NCBI RefSeq assembly: GCF_024220175.1 | Contig: NZ_CP098502.1 | Location: 4,282,514 to 4,346,513, forward strand | Reading direction: 5' to 3' | DNA from: Paraconexibacter antarcticus | GTDB lineage: Bacteria; Actinomycetota; Thermoleophilia; Solirubrobacterales; Solirubrobacteraceae | DNA length: 64,000 nucleotides | Part shown: positions 8,168-16,976 of the stretch, piece after piece | Position numbering within the stretch: position 1 is the stretch's first letter | How the letters are laid out: each line of letters begins with the position of its first letter | The notes under the pieces: generated by a model | Seen by the model: only the letters and a program-made list of their open reading frames with translations | The model's database searches: none | What the model was told of the DNA's origin: nothing | Made by a program: the position numbers and the translations under genes

Positions 8168-9115
8168 ATGCGAGTCCTCGTCACCGGCGGTGCCGGCTTC
8201 ATCGGATCCCACCTCACCGATGCGCTCATCGCGCGCAGTGACGAGGTGACCGTCGTCGACAACCTCACGACCGGCGACGAGGCGAACCTCGCGGGCGCGC
8301 TCGCGGGCGGCGCGGTCCTCGACGTCGTCGACATCCGTGACGCGGACGCGCTCGGCGCGGTGTTCGAGCGGGCGCGGCCCGAGCTCGTCTTCCACCTCGC
8401 CGCGCAGGCGGACGTGCGCAAGTCGATCGAGGACCCGGCCTTCGACGCGTCGGTGAACGTCATCGGGACGATCAACGTCCTGGAGGCCGCGCGCGCGGTC
8501 GGCGTGCAGCGCGTCGTGAACACCTCGACCGGCGGCGGCATCTACGGGGACGTGGACGTCATCCCGACGCCCGAGACCGTCGACCCGAAGCCCATGGGCG
8601 CCTACGGGCAGTCGAAGCAGTGCGCGGAGCAGTACTGCGCCTGGGCCCAGCGCCTGCACGGCCTGAGCACCGTCTCGGTCCGCTACGGCAACGTCTACGG
8701 CCCGCGCCAGAACCCGGCGGCCGACGCCGGGGTCATCGCGATCTTCTGCGGCCGCGCGCTCAGCGGGCGCCCGGCGACGATCTACGGCGACGGGACGCAG
8801 ACGCGGGACTACATCTACGTCGCGGACATCGTCGCCGCGAACCTCCTCGCCGCCGAGCACCCGGACGCCCACGGCTCCTACAACATCGGCACCGAGGTCG
8901 AGTCGACCGTGCTCGACCTCGTCGACGCGCTGCGGGAGTGCCTGCCCGCCGGGACGGCCTTCACGCCCGAGCTTGCGGACGCGCGCCTCGGCGAGCTCCA
9001 GCGCAGCGCGCTCGACGCGACCCGCGCGCGGACCGAGCTCGGCTTCGCCGCCGAGGTCTCCCTCGCCGACGGGATGCGCCGCACGTACGAGGCCATGGCC
9101 GCGACCCACGCCTGA
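8168..9115 (+). CDS. NAD-dependent epimerase/dehydratase (UDP-glucose 4-epimerase type)
   Basis: 315 residues, an extended-SDR sugar-nucleotide enzyme. The Rossmann motif is at the very start (MRVLVTGGAGFIGSHL), and the catalytic pair is Tyr and Lys in YGQSK, with the active Ser/Thr in NTSTGG. NVYGPRQ and RDYIYVADIV are standard for UDP-glucose/UDP-GalNAc 4-epimerases, which interconvert sugar nucleotides for surface polysaccharide. ATG 8168 is preferred over GTG 8162 because it starts right at the Rossmann strand and fits the TAGCAT promoter. It lies just before the eroded polysaccharide locus and would have supplied its precursors. Confidence 0.9.
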   Translation: MRVLVTGGAGFIGSHLTDALIARSDEVTVVDNLTTGDEANLAGALAGGAVLDVVDIRDADALGAVFERARPELVFHLAAQADVRKSIEDPAFDASVNVIGTINVLEAARAVGVQRVVNTSTGGGIYGDVDVIPTPETVDPKPMGAYGQSKQCAEQYCAWAQRLHGLSTVSVRYGNVYGPRQNPAADAGVIAIFCGRALSGRPATIYGDGTQTRDYIYVADIVAANLLAAEHPDAHGSYNIGTEVESTVLDLVDALRECLPAGTAFTPELADARLGELQRSALDATRARTELGFAAEVSLADGMRRTYEAMAATHA

Positions 9116-9368
9116 CCCGCCCGCCGCACGCCGCCGCGGAGAGTCCCGCCCTCGCGCTCGTTGCGGCCGGGGCGACCCGCGGGTCCCGGGTCGAGGTGGC
9201 CCTCGCGCCGGCGCGCTTCGGCCGGGAGGCCGCCCGCCCCCTGCCGCCGGCGCCGCGCGAGCGCTCTGGGGCCGGCTCGCGGCGCTCCCGGTGTGGCGGG
9301 GCTACGGGCGACGCCGAAGGTCATGCTCCTGCTCACGCCCGCCTGCGCAAGCTGGTAGGAACAGGCGC
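9116..9368 (+). pseudogene. Remnants of polysaccharide-locus genes
   Basis: No intact gene lies here. Short protein-like stretches appear in different frames: VEVALAPARFGREAARPLPPA, then (frame changed) ALWGRLAALPVWRGYGR, which look like a glycosyltransferase tail, then MLLLTPACASW, which looks like a glycosyltransferase start, then KLVGTGA ending at TGA 9370-9372. That stop overlaps the next ATG in the ATGA manner typical of this operon. I read this as gene ends left after deletions. Confidence 0.45.
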
Positions 9369-9539
9369 ATGAACTCGCCGGGCACGCCCCTCGACGGGCG
9401 CGACATCACCTGCGCGTCGAAGATCGACGACGTACGAGTACCTCGCGGCGGGCCACTCCGTCGTGTCCACGCCGCTGCCGGCGCTCGCCGACGTGGACGC
9501 CGTGGCGGCCGTCCCCACCCCGTCGCCGGGACGCGCTGA
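9369..9539 (+). pseudogene. Glycosyltransferase stub (start fused to end)
   Basis: ATG 9369 overlaps the preceding stop (ATGA) and opens with MNSPGTPLDGRDITCASK, like the start of a GT4-type glycosyltransferase. Within about 20 residues the frame changes and reads YEYLAAGHSVVSTPLPALA, the conserved EYLAAGxPVVxTPL motif near the C-terminus of GT4 enzymes. About 300 residues of the normal protein are missing between. It cannot be an active enzyme. Confidence 0.6.
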
Positions 9540-9543
9540 GCCG

Positions 9544-10345
9544 GTGCCGTCGCCCGTGCTCCTCGGCCGCCACCTCGTCGCCGCCGCCCGCGGGCGCCGG
9601 CTGCCGTTCGTCCTCTGCTACCACGGCCTCGGCGACGAGACCCCGCAGACGGACCCGGGTGGCCTGATGACGACGCCGCGGCGCTTCGCCGCGCACGTCG
9701 ACGCGCTGCGCGCCCGCGGCTACCGCCTCGTCGGGATCACCGAACTGTGGGACGCGGTCGCCCGCGGCGGGCGGGCCGCCGACGGACTCGGCGCGATCAC
9801 GTTCGACGACGGCCTCGCGGAGACCCACCACCTCGCCGCGGAGATCCTCCGCGCGCGCGGCGCGACCGCGACCGCGTTCCTGACGCCGGCGCTCCTCGGC
9901 CACGACCATCCCGACCTGCCGCCGGGCCGCCGCATCCTGGGCCCGGACGAGGTCGCGCCGCTCGAGCAGGCCGGCTTCGAGATCGGGGCGCACTCCCACG
10001 ACCACGTGGACCTGCCGCTGCTCGGCGCGGACGAGCAGGAGGTGCAGCTGCGCCGCAGCCGCGAGGTGCTAGGAGCTCGTCGGCCACGAGGTCCGGACGA
10101 TGGCCTACCCGTACGGGCGCCACGACGAGACGACCATGGCGGCCGCGAGCCGCGCCGGCTTCCGCATCGCGTGCGGCGTGAACGGCGTCGGCGTCGAGGC
10201 CGGCCGCTGGCGGGCGCTCTCGGTCCCGCGCGAGCCCGTGTTCCCGTCGACGACGCCCGCCCGCGTGCGCCTGAAGGCCGCCGGGCTGTACGGCCCGGCG
10301 CAGGCCGTCAGCGTCGGGCTCGGCCGGCGGCGGCGGCGCGGATGA
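9544..10345 (+). pseudogene. Polysaccharide deacetylase (CE4/NodB type), frame-broken
   Basis: It starts about GTG 9544 just after the stub's stop and reads LPFVLCYHGLGDE, then the NodB motifs TFDDGL (metal-binding Asp pair) and GAHSHDHVDLP (metal-binding His pair), then MAYPYGRHDE. The frame shifts once: one extra G near 10072 moves it so that ELVGHEVRTMAYPYG continues in another frame to TGA 10345. Apart from that base the enzyme is full length (about 266 residues) and would remove acetyl groups from an extracellular polysaccharide. The break may be a sequencing error. It ends in an ATGA overlap with the next gene. Confidence 0.7.
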
Positions 10346-10779
10346 CGGCCGGCGCGGGCCATACGGTCAGCGCGTGCCTCATCGTCCAGGACGAGGCGGC
10401 GAACGCCGCCGGCCACGCGACCGGCGACTGGGTCCTCGAGGTCGGCGCCGACGAGCGCATCACGCCCGAGCTCGCGGACGAGCTCCTCGCCTTCCTCGCG
10501 ACGCCGGACTCCCGGGACCGCGTCGCGGGAGGCGCTCGGCGACGTGTGGCGCTACACCCACCTGGAGGCCGCGCAGTTCCGTCCCCTCGTGACGCCGCGG
10601 GCCGCGCCCTCCGGCGGTGCTGGCGGGCCGTTCGCCCTCGCCCGCGCGCTCAGCGGTACGGTCCAGGTCAGGCACGTGGACGCGATGGTGCTGTGCGACC
10701 CGGGCGCCCCGCGGACGACCCCTCCGCGGTCGTCGCCCGCCTGCACCGCGAGCTCCGCCCCGCCGACCCCGCCGTCTGA
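10342..10779 (+). pseudogene. Family 2 glycosyltransferase with internal deletion
   Basis: ATG 10342 overlaps the deacetylase stop. VSACLIVQDEAAN is the first strand of a GT2 enzyme, but after only a few residues it jumps to GHATGDWVLEVGADERI, which in intact GT2 proteins comes about 60 residues later, after the catalytic DXD region. The jump is in frame. Further on the frame slips near 10528 (one extra G), reads WRYTHLEAAQFRPL, and returns near 10700 to finish as VVARLHRELRPADPAV. It is damaged and not catalytic. Confidence 0.65.
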
Positions 10780-11105
10780 TGCCCGACCTCTTCCTCACCG
10801 CCCACACCCCGCCGCTCGGCGTCGGCCGCGCCCTACGCACGTACGCGGTGGCGCGGGCCCTCGCCGAGCGCGGCCCGGTCGTCCCGCTCTACGTCGCGTT
10901 CGGCGCCGGCGAGCCGGCCCGTGAGCGTGTCGAGCACCCGGCGATCCGGCTGCACCCGATCGTCACCTCGCGCGGCGCGCGCCGCCTCGCGTCCTACGAG
11001 TCCGCCGTCCGGCACCAGCTCGGCGAGGTGAAGGTCGTGGAGGCGCTCGCGCACGGCCTGCCCGTCGTCGCGACGCCCCTCGTCGCCCCCGGGGCGCCGG
11101 TCTGA
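10779..11105 (+). pseudogene. GT4 glycosyltransferase stub (middle missing)
   Basis: 108 residues in one frame; ATG 10779 overlaps the previous stop (TGATG). The first 75 residues (MPDLFLTAHTPPLGVGRALR...) look like the start of a GT4 enzyme, and the last 25 (VKVVEALAHGLPVVATPL) are the conserved C-terminal nucleotide-sugar loop. About 200-250 residues that should lie between are absent, so the protein lacks both complete Rossmann domains. Confidence 0.65.
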
Positions 11106-11107
11106 CG

Positions 11108-12148
11108 ATGGCGCCCGCCTTCACCATCGACGAGACGCGCACGGCCGGGCTCCTGTTCGGCGAGGAGCTCGCGCTCGGACTCGTCGAGCCGGCCGCACTC
11201 CACGTCCCGGAGGTCCGCCGCGCGGTCCGTGGCCTGCTCGTGCCGTCCGGCCTGAGCCGCCGCTTCCAGCGCGCCCAGCTGCGCCGCGGCCGGCTGTCGT
11301 GGCAGCAGGACGTCGTCGCACCGTACGTCGCCGCGCGCCGCGCCGTCCTGGGCGACGCGGCCGAGGGCCGTCCGAAGCTCGTCGTCCGCGTGGACGGCTT
11401 CCCCCACCACGAGGCGTACGGCGCGGCGCCCGGCCGCACGACGGAGGACGCCGCCGCCGTGCACGCGGTGCTCGCCGGCGCGGGCGTCCCCTACCTCATG
11501 TCGGTGCTCCCGCGCGTCCCGGACCGGCCGCTGGACCGGTCGGCCGACGCGTGGCGCGAGCACGACGCCGCCGAGCGCGACCTGCTCGCCGACCTGCGCC
11601 GCGACGGCGTCGCCTTCGCACTGCAGGGGCTCGATCACCGCACGCGGTCGGGGAAGGCGTCGAGCCCGTCCGAGTTCAGCGGCCTCAAGCGCGCGGAGCT
11701 CGACGAGCGCCTCGACACCGCGCAGGAGGCGCTGCGCGACGCCGCGCTGCACGCCGACGTCTTCGTCGCGCCGTGGGACCGCTTCGACGCGTCCGCGTGG
11801 GCGGCGCTCGCCGCGCGCTTCGACATCGTCTGCGGCGGCGCGCCGACGATCGAGACGCTCGGGTTCCACGCCGGCCCGTCGTGGCGGGGCGACGCGGTGT
11901 GGCTGCCGTCCTACCCGCCGCTCGACGGCACCGCCGCCGAGCTGCTGCCCGTCGTGCGCGAGCTCGTCGAGGCGCAGACCGCCCTGTGGATCCCGCTCAC
12001 CCTGCGCTGGGACCGCGAGTGCGCGGCCGGGCTCGACGGGCTGCGGGCGCTCTGCGAGCTGCTCGCCGCCGAGCAGGTCGCCCGGTCGTGGGACGACCTG
12101 CTGCTCGCGATCCGCGCGAGCCACGCGGTCGGCACCCTCGCCGCATGA
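11108..12148 (+). CDS. DUF2334-type polysaccharide deacetylase-like protein
   Basis: 346 residues and intact. The core KLVVRVDGFPHHEAYG, PYLMSVLPRVPDRPLD, VAFALQGLDHRTR and FVAPWDRFDA is that of DUF2334, a branch of the carbohydrate esterase 4 fold thought to modify extracellular polysaccharide. Asp and His residues in RVDGFPHHE and GLDHR are the likely metal ligands. There is no signal peptide. It starts 2 bases after the previous stop and ends in an ATGA overlap, so it belongs to the same operon. The first 80 residues are not part of the catalytic fold, and I cannot exclude that they come from another gene. Confidence 0.7.
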   Translation: MAPAFTIDETRTAGLLFGEELALGLVEPAALHVPEVRRAVRGLLVPSGLSRRFQRAQLRRGRLSWQQDVVAPYVAARRAVLGDAAEGRPKLVVRVDGFPHHEAYGAAPGRTTEDAAAVHAVLAGAGVPYLMSVLPRVPDRPLDRSADAWREHDAAERDLLADLRRDGVAFALQGLDHRTRSGKASSPSEFSGLKRAELDERLDTAQEALRDAALHADVFVAPWDRFDASAWAALAARFDIVCGGAPTIETLGFHAGPSWRGDAVWLPSYPPLDGTAAELLPVVRELVEAQTALWIPLTLRWDRECAAGLDGLRALCELLAAEQVARSWDDLLLAIRASHAVGTLAA

Positions 12149-12219
12149 CGGCAGGACGCCTCGCCCAGAGGGCTCGCTGCTCGCTCGCGCCGGGGTGGGT
12201 CCGGAGGGTGGTGGCATGA
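12145..12219 (+). pseudogene. 24-residue remnant between two intact genes
   Basis: ATG 12145 overlaps the DUF2334 stop, and the frame ends at a TGA that overlaps the flippase ATG at 12216. It has normal operon couplings at both ends but only 24 residues (MTAGRLAQRARC...WVRRVVA). The simplest reading is a gene that has lost all but its first and last codons. Confidence 0.4.
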
Positions 12220-13718
12220 CGGCGGAGGCGACGACCGGGCCGACCCGCGGCGCCGCCGTCCGCGACGTCGCCATCCAGCTCGTCGGCCGGGTCGGGAACC
12301 TCGCGCTCGGCGTCGTCGTGACGATCCTCATCGTCCGCGGGCTCGGCGTCGACGGCAACGGCCAGTGGGTGACGCTCCTCGCCGTACAGGCGATCGTCGG
12401 CACCGTCGCCGAGCTCGGCCTCGAGCCGAACGCGGTGCGGCGCGCGGCGGCCGCCCCCGCGGAGGAGGGCGAGTGGCTCGGCGCGCTGCTCGTGCTGCGG
12501 CTGCTGCTCGCGCTGCCCGCCGGCCTCCTCACCTACCTCGTGTGCAGCGCCGAGGCGTCCTCCTCGGCGATGCGGACCGCGGGCGCGCTCATCGCCGGGA
12601 CGCTCGTCGTGCAGGCGCCGATGTCGCTGCGCGCGGCCTTCCAGCTGAAGATGCGCAACGACCGCACGATCCTCGTCATCACGTTCAACTCGGTCATCTG
12701 GACGGCGGCGGTCATCGGGGTCGCCGCGACGGGCGGCGGCCTCGTCGCGTTCGCCGCCGCGCTCATGCTCACGACCGCGGTGACGACGGCCTTCCAGACC
12801 GTGTGGGTGCTGCGCGGGACCCGCCTCGCGCTCGACCGCGTGCGCGTGCACGGGCGGGCGCTGCTGCGCGTCGGCGTCGCGCTCGGGATCGCCTCGATGC
12901 TCACGTTCGCCTACGGGCGCATCGACCAGCTCCTCGTCCTCCACTACACGGGCGAGCGCGGCGCCGGCCTGTACGGCACCGCCTACCTGCTGCTCGATCG
13001 CGTCCAGTTCCTCCCCGCCGCGATCATGGCGACGACGTTCCCGCTCATCTCCGCGGCCTGGCCCGCGGACCCCGAGCGCACGCGCCGTCTCGTGCAGCAG
13101 GTGCTCGAGGCGATGGCGCTCATCTCGGTGCCGGCGCTCGCGTTCACGATCGCGGCGGCGCGCCCGGCGATCGTCCTCCTCTTCGGCGAGGAGTTCGCGC
13201 CCGCCGCCGGGGTCCTGCCCGTCCTCATGCTCGCGTTCATGTCGACGTGCTTCGGCTACCTCATGGGCTTCCTCGCGATCGTCGTCGACCGGCAGAAGTC
13301 GTTCGTGTGGATCGCGATCGTCGCGCTCGTCTTCAACGTCGTCGCGAACGTCATCCTCCTGCCGCGTCACGGCTACATCGCGGCGGCGTGGGTGACGGTC
13401 GCGACCGAGGTCATCGTCATCACGTCGGCGGCGCGCATCTCGCTGTCGCCGCTGCAGCTGCCGTTCCGCCCCGGGCGCCTGCCGAACGCGCTGCTCGCCG
13501 GGGCGATCATGAGCGTCGCCGTCGCCCTCGCGCGGCACGCAGGCCTCGGCGCGATCGGCCTCGGGCTCGTCGCGGCGGTCGTCTACCCGGCTGCGGTGCT
13601 CGGCTGCGGCGGGCTCTCGCGGGAGGACCGCGCGCGGGTCGTCGGGAGGCTGGGGCTCCGGCGGCGGCGGGCGGGCTCGGGTCCATCGTCCGGGCCGGGC
13701 GAGGGGACCGGCGCATGA
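12216..13718 (+). CDS. Polysaccharide flippase (Wzx/MVF-type)
   Basis: 500 residues with about 14 hydrophobic helices, a member of the oligosaccharidyl-lipid flippase (Polysacc_synt / MATE-like) group that moves lipid-linked sugar repeat units across the membrane. The N-terminal DVAIQLVGRVGNLALGVVV and the later GRIDQLLVLHYTGERGAGLYGTAY stretch are typical. ATG 12216 is chosen since it overlaps the previous stop; an upstream GTG at 12195 is possible. It is the best preserved member of this locus. It ends in an ATGA overlap with a glycosyltransferase stub. With the glycosyltransferases broken its substrate is probably no longer made. Confidence 0.85.
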   Translation: MTAEATTGPTRGAAVRDVAIQLVGRVGNLALGVVVTILIVRGLGVDGNGQWVTLLAVQAIVGTVAELGLEPNAVRRAAAAPAEEGEWLGALLVLRLLLALPAGLLTYLVCSAEASSSAMRTAGALIAGTLVVQAPMSLRAAFQLKMRNDRTILVITFNSVIWTAAVIGVAATGGGLVAFAAALMLTTAVTTAFQTVWVLRGTRLALDRVRVHGRALLRVGVALGIASMLTFAYGRIDQLLVLHYTGERGAGLYGTAYLLLDRVQFLPAAIMATTFPLISAAWPADPERTRRLVQQVLEAMALISVPALAFTIAAARPAIVLLFGEEFAPAAGVLPVLMLAFMSTCFGYLMGFLAIVVDRQKSFVWIAIVALVFNVVANVILLPRHGYIAAAWVTVATEVIVITSAARISLSPLQLPFRPGRLPNALLAGAIMSVAVALARHAGLGAIGLGLVAAVVYPAAVLGCGGLSREDRARVVGRLGLRRRRAGSGPSSGPGEGTGA

Positions 13719-14017
13719 GGGTCCTCGTCGTCTCGAACCTCTATCCGTCCGCCCGTCCTCGGCGGCTACGCGGGGCCCTACCGCCCGACCGACCCGTCCG
13801 CGCTCGCCGGCGCCACCGCGGCGCCGCTCACCGAGCCGGCCGACGACAACGCGGCCCCGATCTCCGATGGCGCCCGCCTCGTCGCGATCGAGATGGCGGT
13901 CGCCGGCTTCACCCGCGGCGAGGTGAGCGAGCGGCTCGCGCGCAGGTACGTGTTCACCGAGTCCTCGACGATGCTCGACGCAGGGAGCGAAGCGACATCC
14001 GCGCGACCCGGCGACGC
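13715..14017 (+). pseudogene. Glycosyltransferase start joined to the tail of another gene
   Basis: ATG 13715 opens MRVLVVSNLYPS, a textbook GT4 N-terminus. After 13 codons the frame changes to VLGGYAGPYRPTDPSALAG...ARLVAIEMAVAGFTRGEVSERLARRY, a Pro/Ala-rich linker followed by a small helical segment that looks like the C-terminal end of an unrelated protein. There is no clear stop before the convergent lipoprotein gene at 14018. I read it as a deletion junction joining two genes. Confidence 0.5.
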
Positions 14018-14485
14018 CTACTTCAGGGCGGCGTTGATCGTGTTGATCGTGTCGGTGATCTTCGTGGCGACCGCGGCGAGCTGGCTCGAGAACCGCGACC
14101 GGGCCGCGGCGATCTTCGTCAGGTCCTGCGACTTCAAACCCGTCTCGGCCGTCTTGATGACCGTCTCGTACTCGCGCGTGTGGGCGATGAGCGCCTCGTG
14201 GAGGCCAGCGATCTTCGCGGGGGGCTGGATGCGGCCGAGGTCCTGCACGACCTGCGCGACGGCGGCCTGCAGAAGGGCGAGCGTCCTCAGGTCCTCCGGG
14301 GGCGTGCTCACGGGCGTGAAGTCGGCCTGCAGCGCCTGGAACTTCGTCTCGAACGCCTGCACGACCCGGTCGGTCGCGGCGACGTACCGGTTGTTCGCCT
14401 TGACCTGGTCCTGTCCGCAGCCGGCGAGCGCGAAGACCGCGAGCATCGCGGCGGCCAGCAGCCCGAGCGTCCCTGTACGCCTCAT
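14018..14485 (-). CDS. Lipoprotein of unknown function
   Basis: 155 residues. It has a clear lipoprotein signal: basic MRRTG, hydrophobic stretch, then lipobox L-A-G-C with Cys23. The mature part is almost all helical (VVQAFETKFQALQADF..., KTAETGLKSQDLTKIAAARS..., ITDTINTINAALK) with no Cys and no known motif. It is likely anchored on the outer face of the membrane. TAGGGT on the minus strand ends 10 bases before the ATG. It is divergent from hemW, 57 bases apart. Confidence 0.78.
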   Translation of the reverse strand: MRRTGTLGLLAAAMLAVFALAGCGQDQVKANNRYVAATDRVVQAFETKFQALQADFTPVSTPPEDLRTLALLQAAVAQVVQDLGRIQPPAKIAGLHEALIAHTREYETVIKTAETGLKSQDLTKIAAARSRFSSQLAAVATKITDTINTINAALK

Positions 14486-14542
14486 GTGGCGCGGGACCCT
14501 ATCGGACGTCCAGCGGTCCGCCCGCCACACTGTGGGGCGTCC

Positions 14543-15787
14543 ATGTGTGCGGTCGTCCCCGACGGAGAGCCGGTCCCCGCCTCCGGCCTGCTGCCGGAAG
14601 GCGTCCGCGCGGGCGCCGGCGGCCGGCCGTTCGGCGTGTACCTCCACGTGCCGTTCTGCGCGACGCGCTGCGGGTACTGCGACTTCAACACGTACACCGC
14701 GGCCGAGCTGAAGGGCGGCGTGTCGCGCACGACGTACGCCGCGCAGGCGCTCGCGGAGCTGCGCCTGGCGCGCCAGGTGCTCGGCTCCGGCGCCGGGCCG
14801 GTGCAGACCGTCTTCGTCGGGGGCGGGACCCCGACGCTCCTCCCGCCGCAAGAGCTCGTCGGGCTCCTCCGCGCGATCGACGAGCTCTTCGGTCTCACCC
14901 CCGGCGCGGAGGTGACGACGGAGGCGAACCCCGACAGCGTCGACGCGGCCGCGCTCGCGACGCTCCGCGAGGGTGGGTTCACGCGCCTCTCCCTCGGTAT
15001 GCAGAGCGCGGCGCCGGGCGTGCTCGCGACGCTCGACCGGACCCATACGCCGGGCCGGCCGGCCGCAGCGGTCGCCGAGGCCCGCGCCGCCGGTTTCGAG
15101 CATGTGAGCCTCGACCTCATCTACGGCACGCCGGGGGAGACCGCGGCCGACTGGGAGGACACGCTCGACGCCGCGCTCGCCTGCGACCCCGACCACATCA
15201 GCGCCTACGGGCTCATCGTCGAGCCGGGGACGCGGCTCGCCGCCCAGGTCCGCCGCGGCGAGCTGCCCGCGCCCGACGAGGACACGATGGCCGCCCGCTA
15301 CGCGCGGACGGACGAGCGCCTCGCCGCCGCCGGGCTGCGCTGGTACGAGGTGTGCAACTGGGCGCGTCCGCAGCCGGGCGCCCCGGAGGCGCCGGGGCCC
15401 GCGGCCTGCCGTCACAACCTCGGCTACTGGGACGGCGGGGACTGGTGGGGCATCGGGCCGGGCGCCCACTCCCACGTCGGCGGGGTGCGCTGGTGGAACG
15501 TCCTGCACCCCTCGGCCCACGCCGCCCGCCTGCAGGCCGGCCGCTCGCCGGCGCTCGGGCGTGAGGTCCTCACCGCCGAGGAGCAGCGCTTCGAGGCGAT
15601 CATGCTCACCTCGCGCCTGCACACGGGGACCGACGTCGCCCTCCTGTCGCCCGCCGCGCGCGGTGAGGCCGACCGGCTCGCGGCGGACGGCCTGCTCGAT
15701 CCGGCCGCGCTCGCCGCCGGCCGCGTCGTCCTGACGCTCGAGGGCCGCCAGAAGGCCGACCTCGTCGTCCGCGAGCTCACCGACTGA
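14543..15787 (+). CDS. hemW: Radical SAM heme chaperone HemW
   Basis: 414 residues. The radical-SAM Cys motif CxxxCxYC is at Cys39, Cys43 and Cys46 (FCATRCGYCDF), which matches HemW, the former coproporphyrinogen oxidase-like HemN2 that binds heme and delivers it to respiratory proteins. GGGTPTLL, ANPDS, SLGMQS and YGTPGE are family motifs. In place of the four-Cys pattern of true HemN it has the shorter HemW form and the C-terminal HemN domain (RFEAIMLTSRLHTG). In actinobacteria hemW normally precedes hrcA-dnaJ; that neighbour is absent here. Confidence 0.93.
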   Translation: MCAVVPDGEPVPASGLLPEGVRAGAGGRPFGVYLHVPFCATRCGYCDFNTYTAAELKGGVSRTTYAAQALAELRLARQVLGSGAGPVQTVFVGGGTPTLLPPQELVGLLRAIDELFGLTPGAEVTTEANPDSVDAAALATLREGGFTRLSLGMQSAAPGVLATLDRTHTPGRPAAAVAEARAAGFEHVSLDLIYGTPGETAADWEDTLDAALACDPDHISAYGLIVEPGTRLAAQVRRGELPAPDEDTMAARYARTDERLAAAGLRWYEVCNWARPQPGAPEAPGPAACRHNLGYWDGGDWWGIGPGAHSHVGGVRWWNVLHPSAHAARLQAGRSPALGREVLTAEEQRFEAIMLTSRLHTGTDVALLSPAARGEADRLAADGLLDPAALAAGRVVLTLEGRQKADLVVRELTD

Positions 15788-15828
15788 CAGCTCAGGCCGG
15801 ACAGGTCTGCGTCAGCTGTCAGTCGGCG
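15782..15828. repeat. 47-base palindromic repeat, copy A (terminator-like)
   Basis: The arms GACTGACAGCT (15782-15792) and AGCTGTCAGTC (15814-15824) are exact inverted repeats. The element includes the hemW stop codon and lies between convergent genes. A second copy with 5 differences in 47 bases lies at 28386-28432, also between convergent genes. It is probably a bidirectional terminator that is also a dispersed repeat. Confidence 0.65.
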
Positions 15829-15900
15829 CCGCGGGGAGCCCGCGCCCGCCCTCCGCGGGGAGCCCGCGCCCGCCCTCCGCGGGGAGCCGGCGCCCGCGCG
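15829..15900. repeat. Three tandem copies of a 24-base unit
   Basis: The unit begins CCGCGGGGAGCC. Copies 1 (15829-15852) and 2 (15853-15876) are identical; the third diverges after 12 bases. It lies between the terminator-like repeat and the 3' end of the next gene and is noncoding. Confidence 0.6.
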
Positions 15901-15908
15901 CCGGGGCC

Positions 15909-16967
15909 TCACCCCAGGACGAGCTCCGCGACCGTCCGCAGCGTCGCCGCGTCCCCGCCGACGAGCAGCGTCGTCACCTGCGAGTCGCGCCAGGCGTCGA
16001 GGTCGTGGTCGATCTTCTCGCGCGGCCCGATGAGCGCGAGCTGCTCGACGAGCGACGTCGGGACCAGGGCGGCGGCCTCGTCCTTCCGCCCCTCGAGGTA
16101 GAGGTCGGTGATCCGGTCGACCTCGGCCTCGTAGCCCATGCGGATCGCGACGTCGGCGTGGAAGTTCGTCCCCTTCGCCCCCATCCCGCCGAAGTACAGC
16201 GCGTACATCGGGCGCAGGAAGTCGGCGGCGCCCTCGACGTCGTCGGTGATGATGAGCGGGACGGTCGCGCAGACCTCGAAGCTCTCGCGCGTGTGCCGCG
16301 CACCGTCGACGGCGAACCCGGCGTCGAGCGCCTCGCGGTAGAAGTCCTCGTGCTGGGGCGAGTAGAAGAGCGGGAGCCAGCCGTCGCAGATCTCGGCGGC
16401 CAGGGCGATGTTTCTCGGACCCTCGGCGCCGAGGTAGACCGGGATGTCCTCGCGGACCGGCCGCAGGTTCGACTTGATCGGCTTGCCGAGCCCGGTCGGC
16501 TCCGGCCGCCCGCCGCCGCCCGCGTAGGGCAGCGGCAGCTGCGGCCCGGGTGCGGTGACCGGGCCGCGGCGCGCCCAGATGTCGCGCATGATCGCGATGT
16601 ACTCGCGGGTCCGCGCGAGCGGCCGGCGGAACGACTGCCCGTACCAGCCCTCGACGACCTGCGGCCCGGAGACGCCGAGCCCGCAGATGAAGCGCCCGCC
16701 GCTGAGGTGGTCGATCGTCATCGCGGTCATCGCCGTCATCGCCGGCGTGCGCGCGCTGAGCTGGATGATCGACGTGCCGAGCTTGACGGTCTTCGTCGCC
16801 GCACCCCACCAGGCGAGCGGCGAGATCGCGTCCGACCCGTAGGACTCGGCGCTCCAGATCGAGTGCAGGCCGAGGCGGTCGGCCTCCGCGATCGCGTCCT
16901 CCACGCCCGTCGGCGGGCCCCACGGCGACCAGTAGCCGGTCGTGTATCCGAGCTGCAGCTGTCCCAT
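15909..16967 (-). CDS. LLM-class F420-dependent oxidoreductase (Rv3520c-like)
   Basis: 352 residues with the luciferase-like TIM barrel. It opens LGYTTGYWSPWGPPTG and has DHLSGGRFICGLGVSGPQVVEGWYG, matching the F420-dependent subgroup that includes Mycobacterium tuberculosis Rv3520c. It probably reduces an unsaturated or carbonyl substrate using F420H2; the substrate is unknown. TAGCGT on the minus strand (16974-16979) lies 6 bases before the ATG. It follows the threonine aldolase gene, 9 bases downstream of its stop, so it may also be read from the upstream operon. Confidence 0.87.
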   Translation of the reverse strand: MGQLQLGYTTGYWSPWGPPTGVEDAIAEADRLGLHSIWSAESYGSDAISPLAWWGAATKTVKLGTSIIQLSARTPAMTAMTAMTIDHLSGGRFICGLGVSGPQVVEGWYGQSFRRPLARTREYIAIMRDIWARRGPVTAPGPQLPLPYAGGGGRPEPTGLGKPIKSNLRPVREDIPVYLGAEGPRNIALAAEICDGWLPLFYSPQHEDFYREALDAGFAVDGARHTRESFEVCATVPLIITDDVEGAADFLRPMYALYFGGMGAKGTNFHADVAIRMGYEAEVDRITDLYLEGRKDEAAALVPTSLVEQLALIGPREKIDHDLDAWRDSQVTTLLVGGDAATLRTVAELVLG

Positions 16968-16976
16968 GCGGGGACG

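Noticed and set aside
12365-15787. A 1140-codon open frame covering the flippase, lipoprotein and hemW regions
   Set aside because: It is continuous only because GC-rich DNA has few stops. Its first two thirds are Arg/Pro-rich and it reads as protein only where it coincides with hemW from 14543.
15829-15900. Tandem 24-base repeats as a CRISPR array
   Set aside because: The copies are directly adjacent with no spacers, and no cas genes are near.
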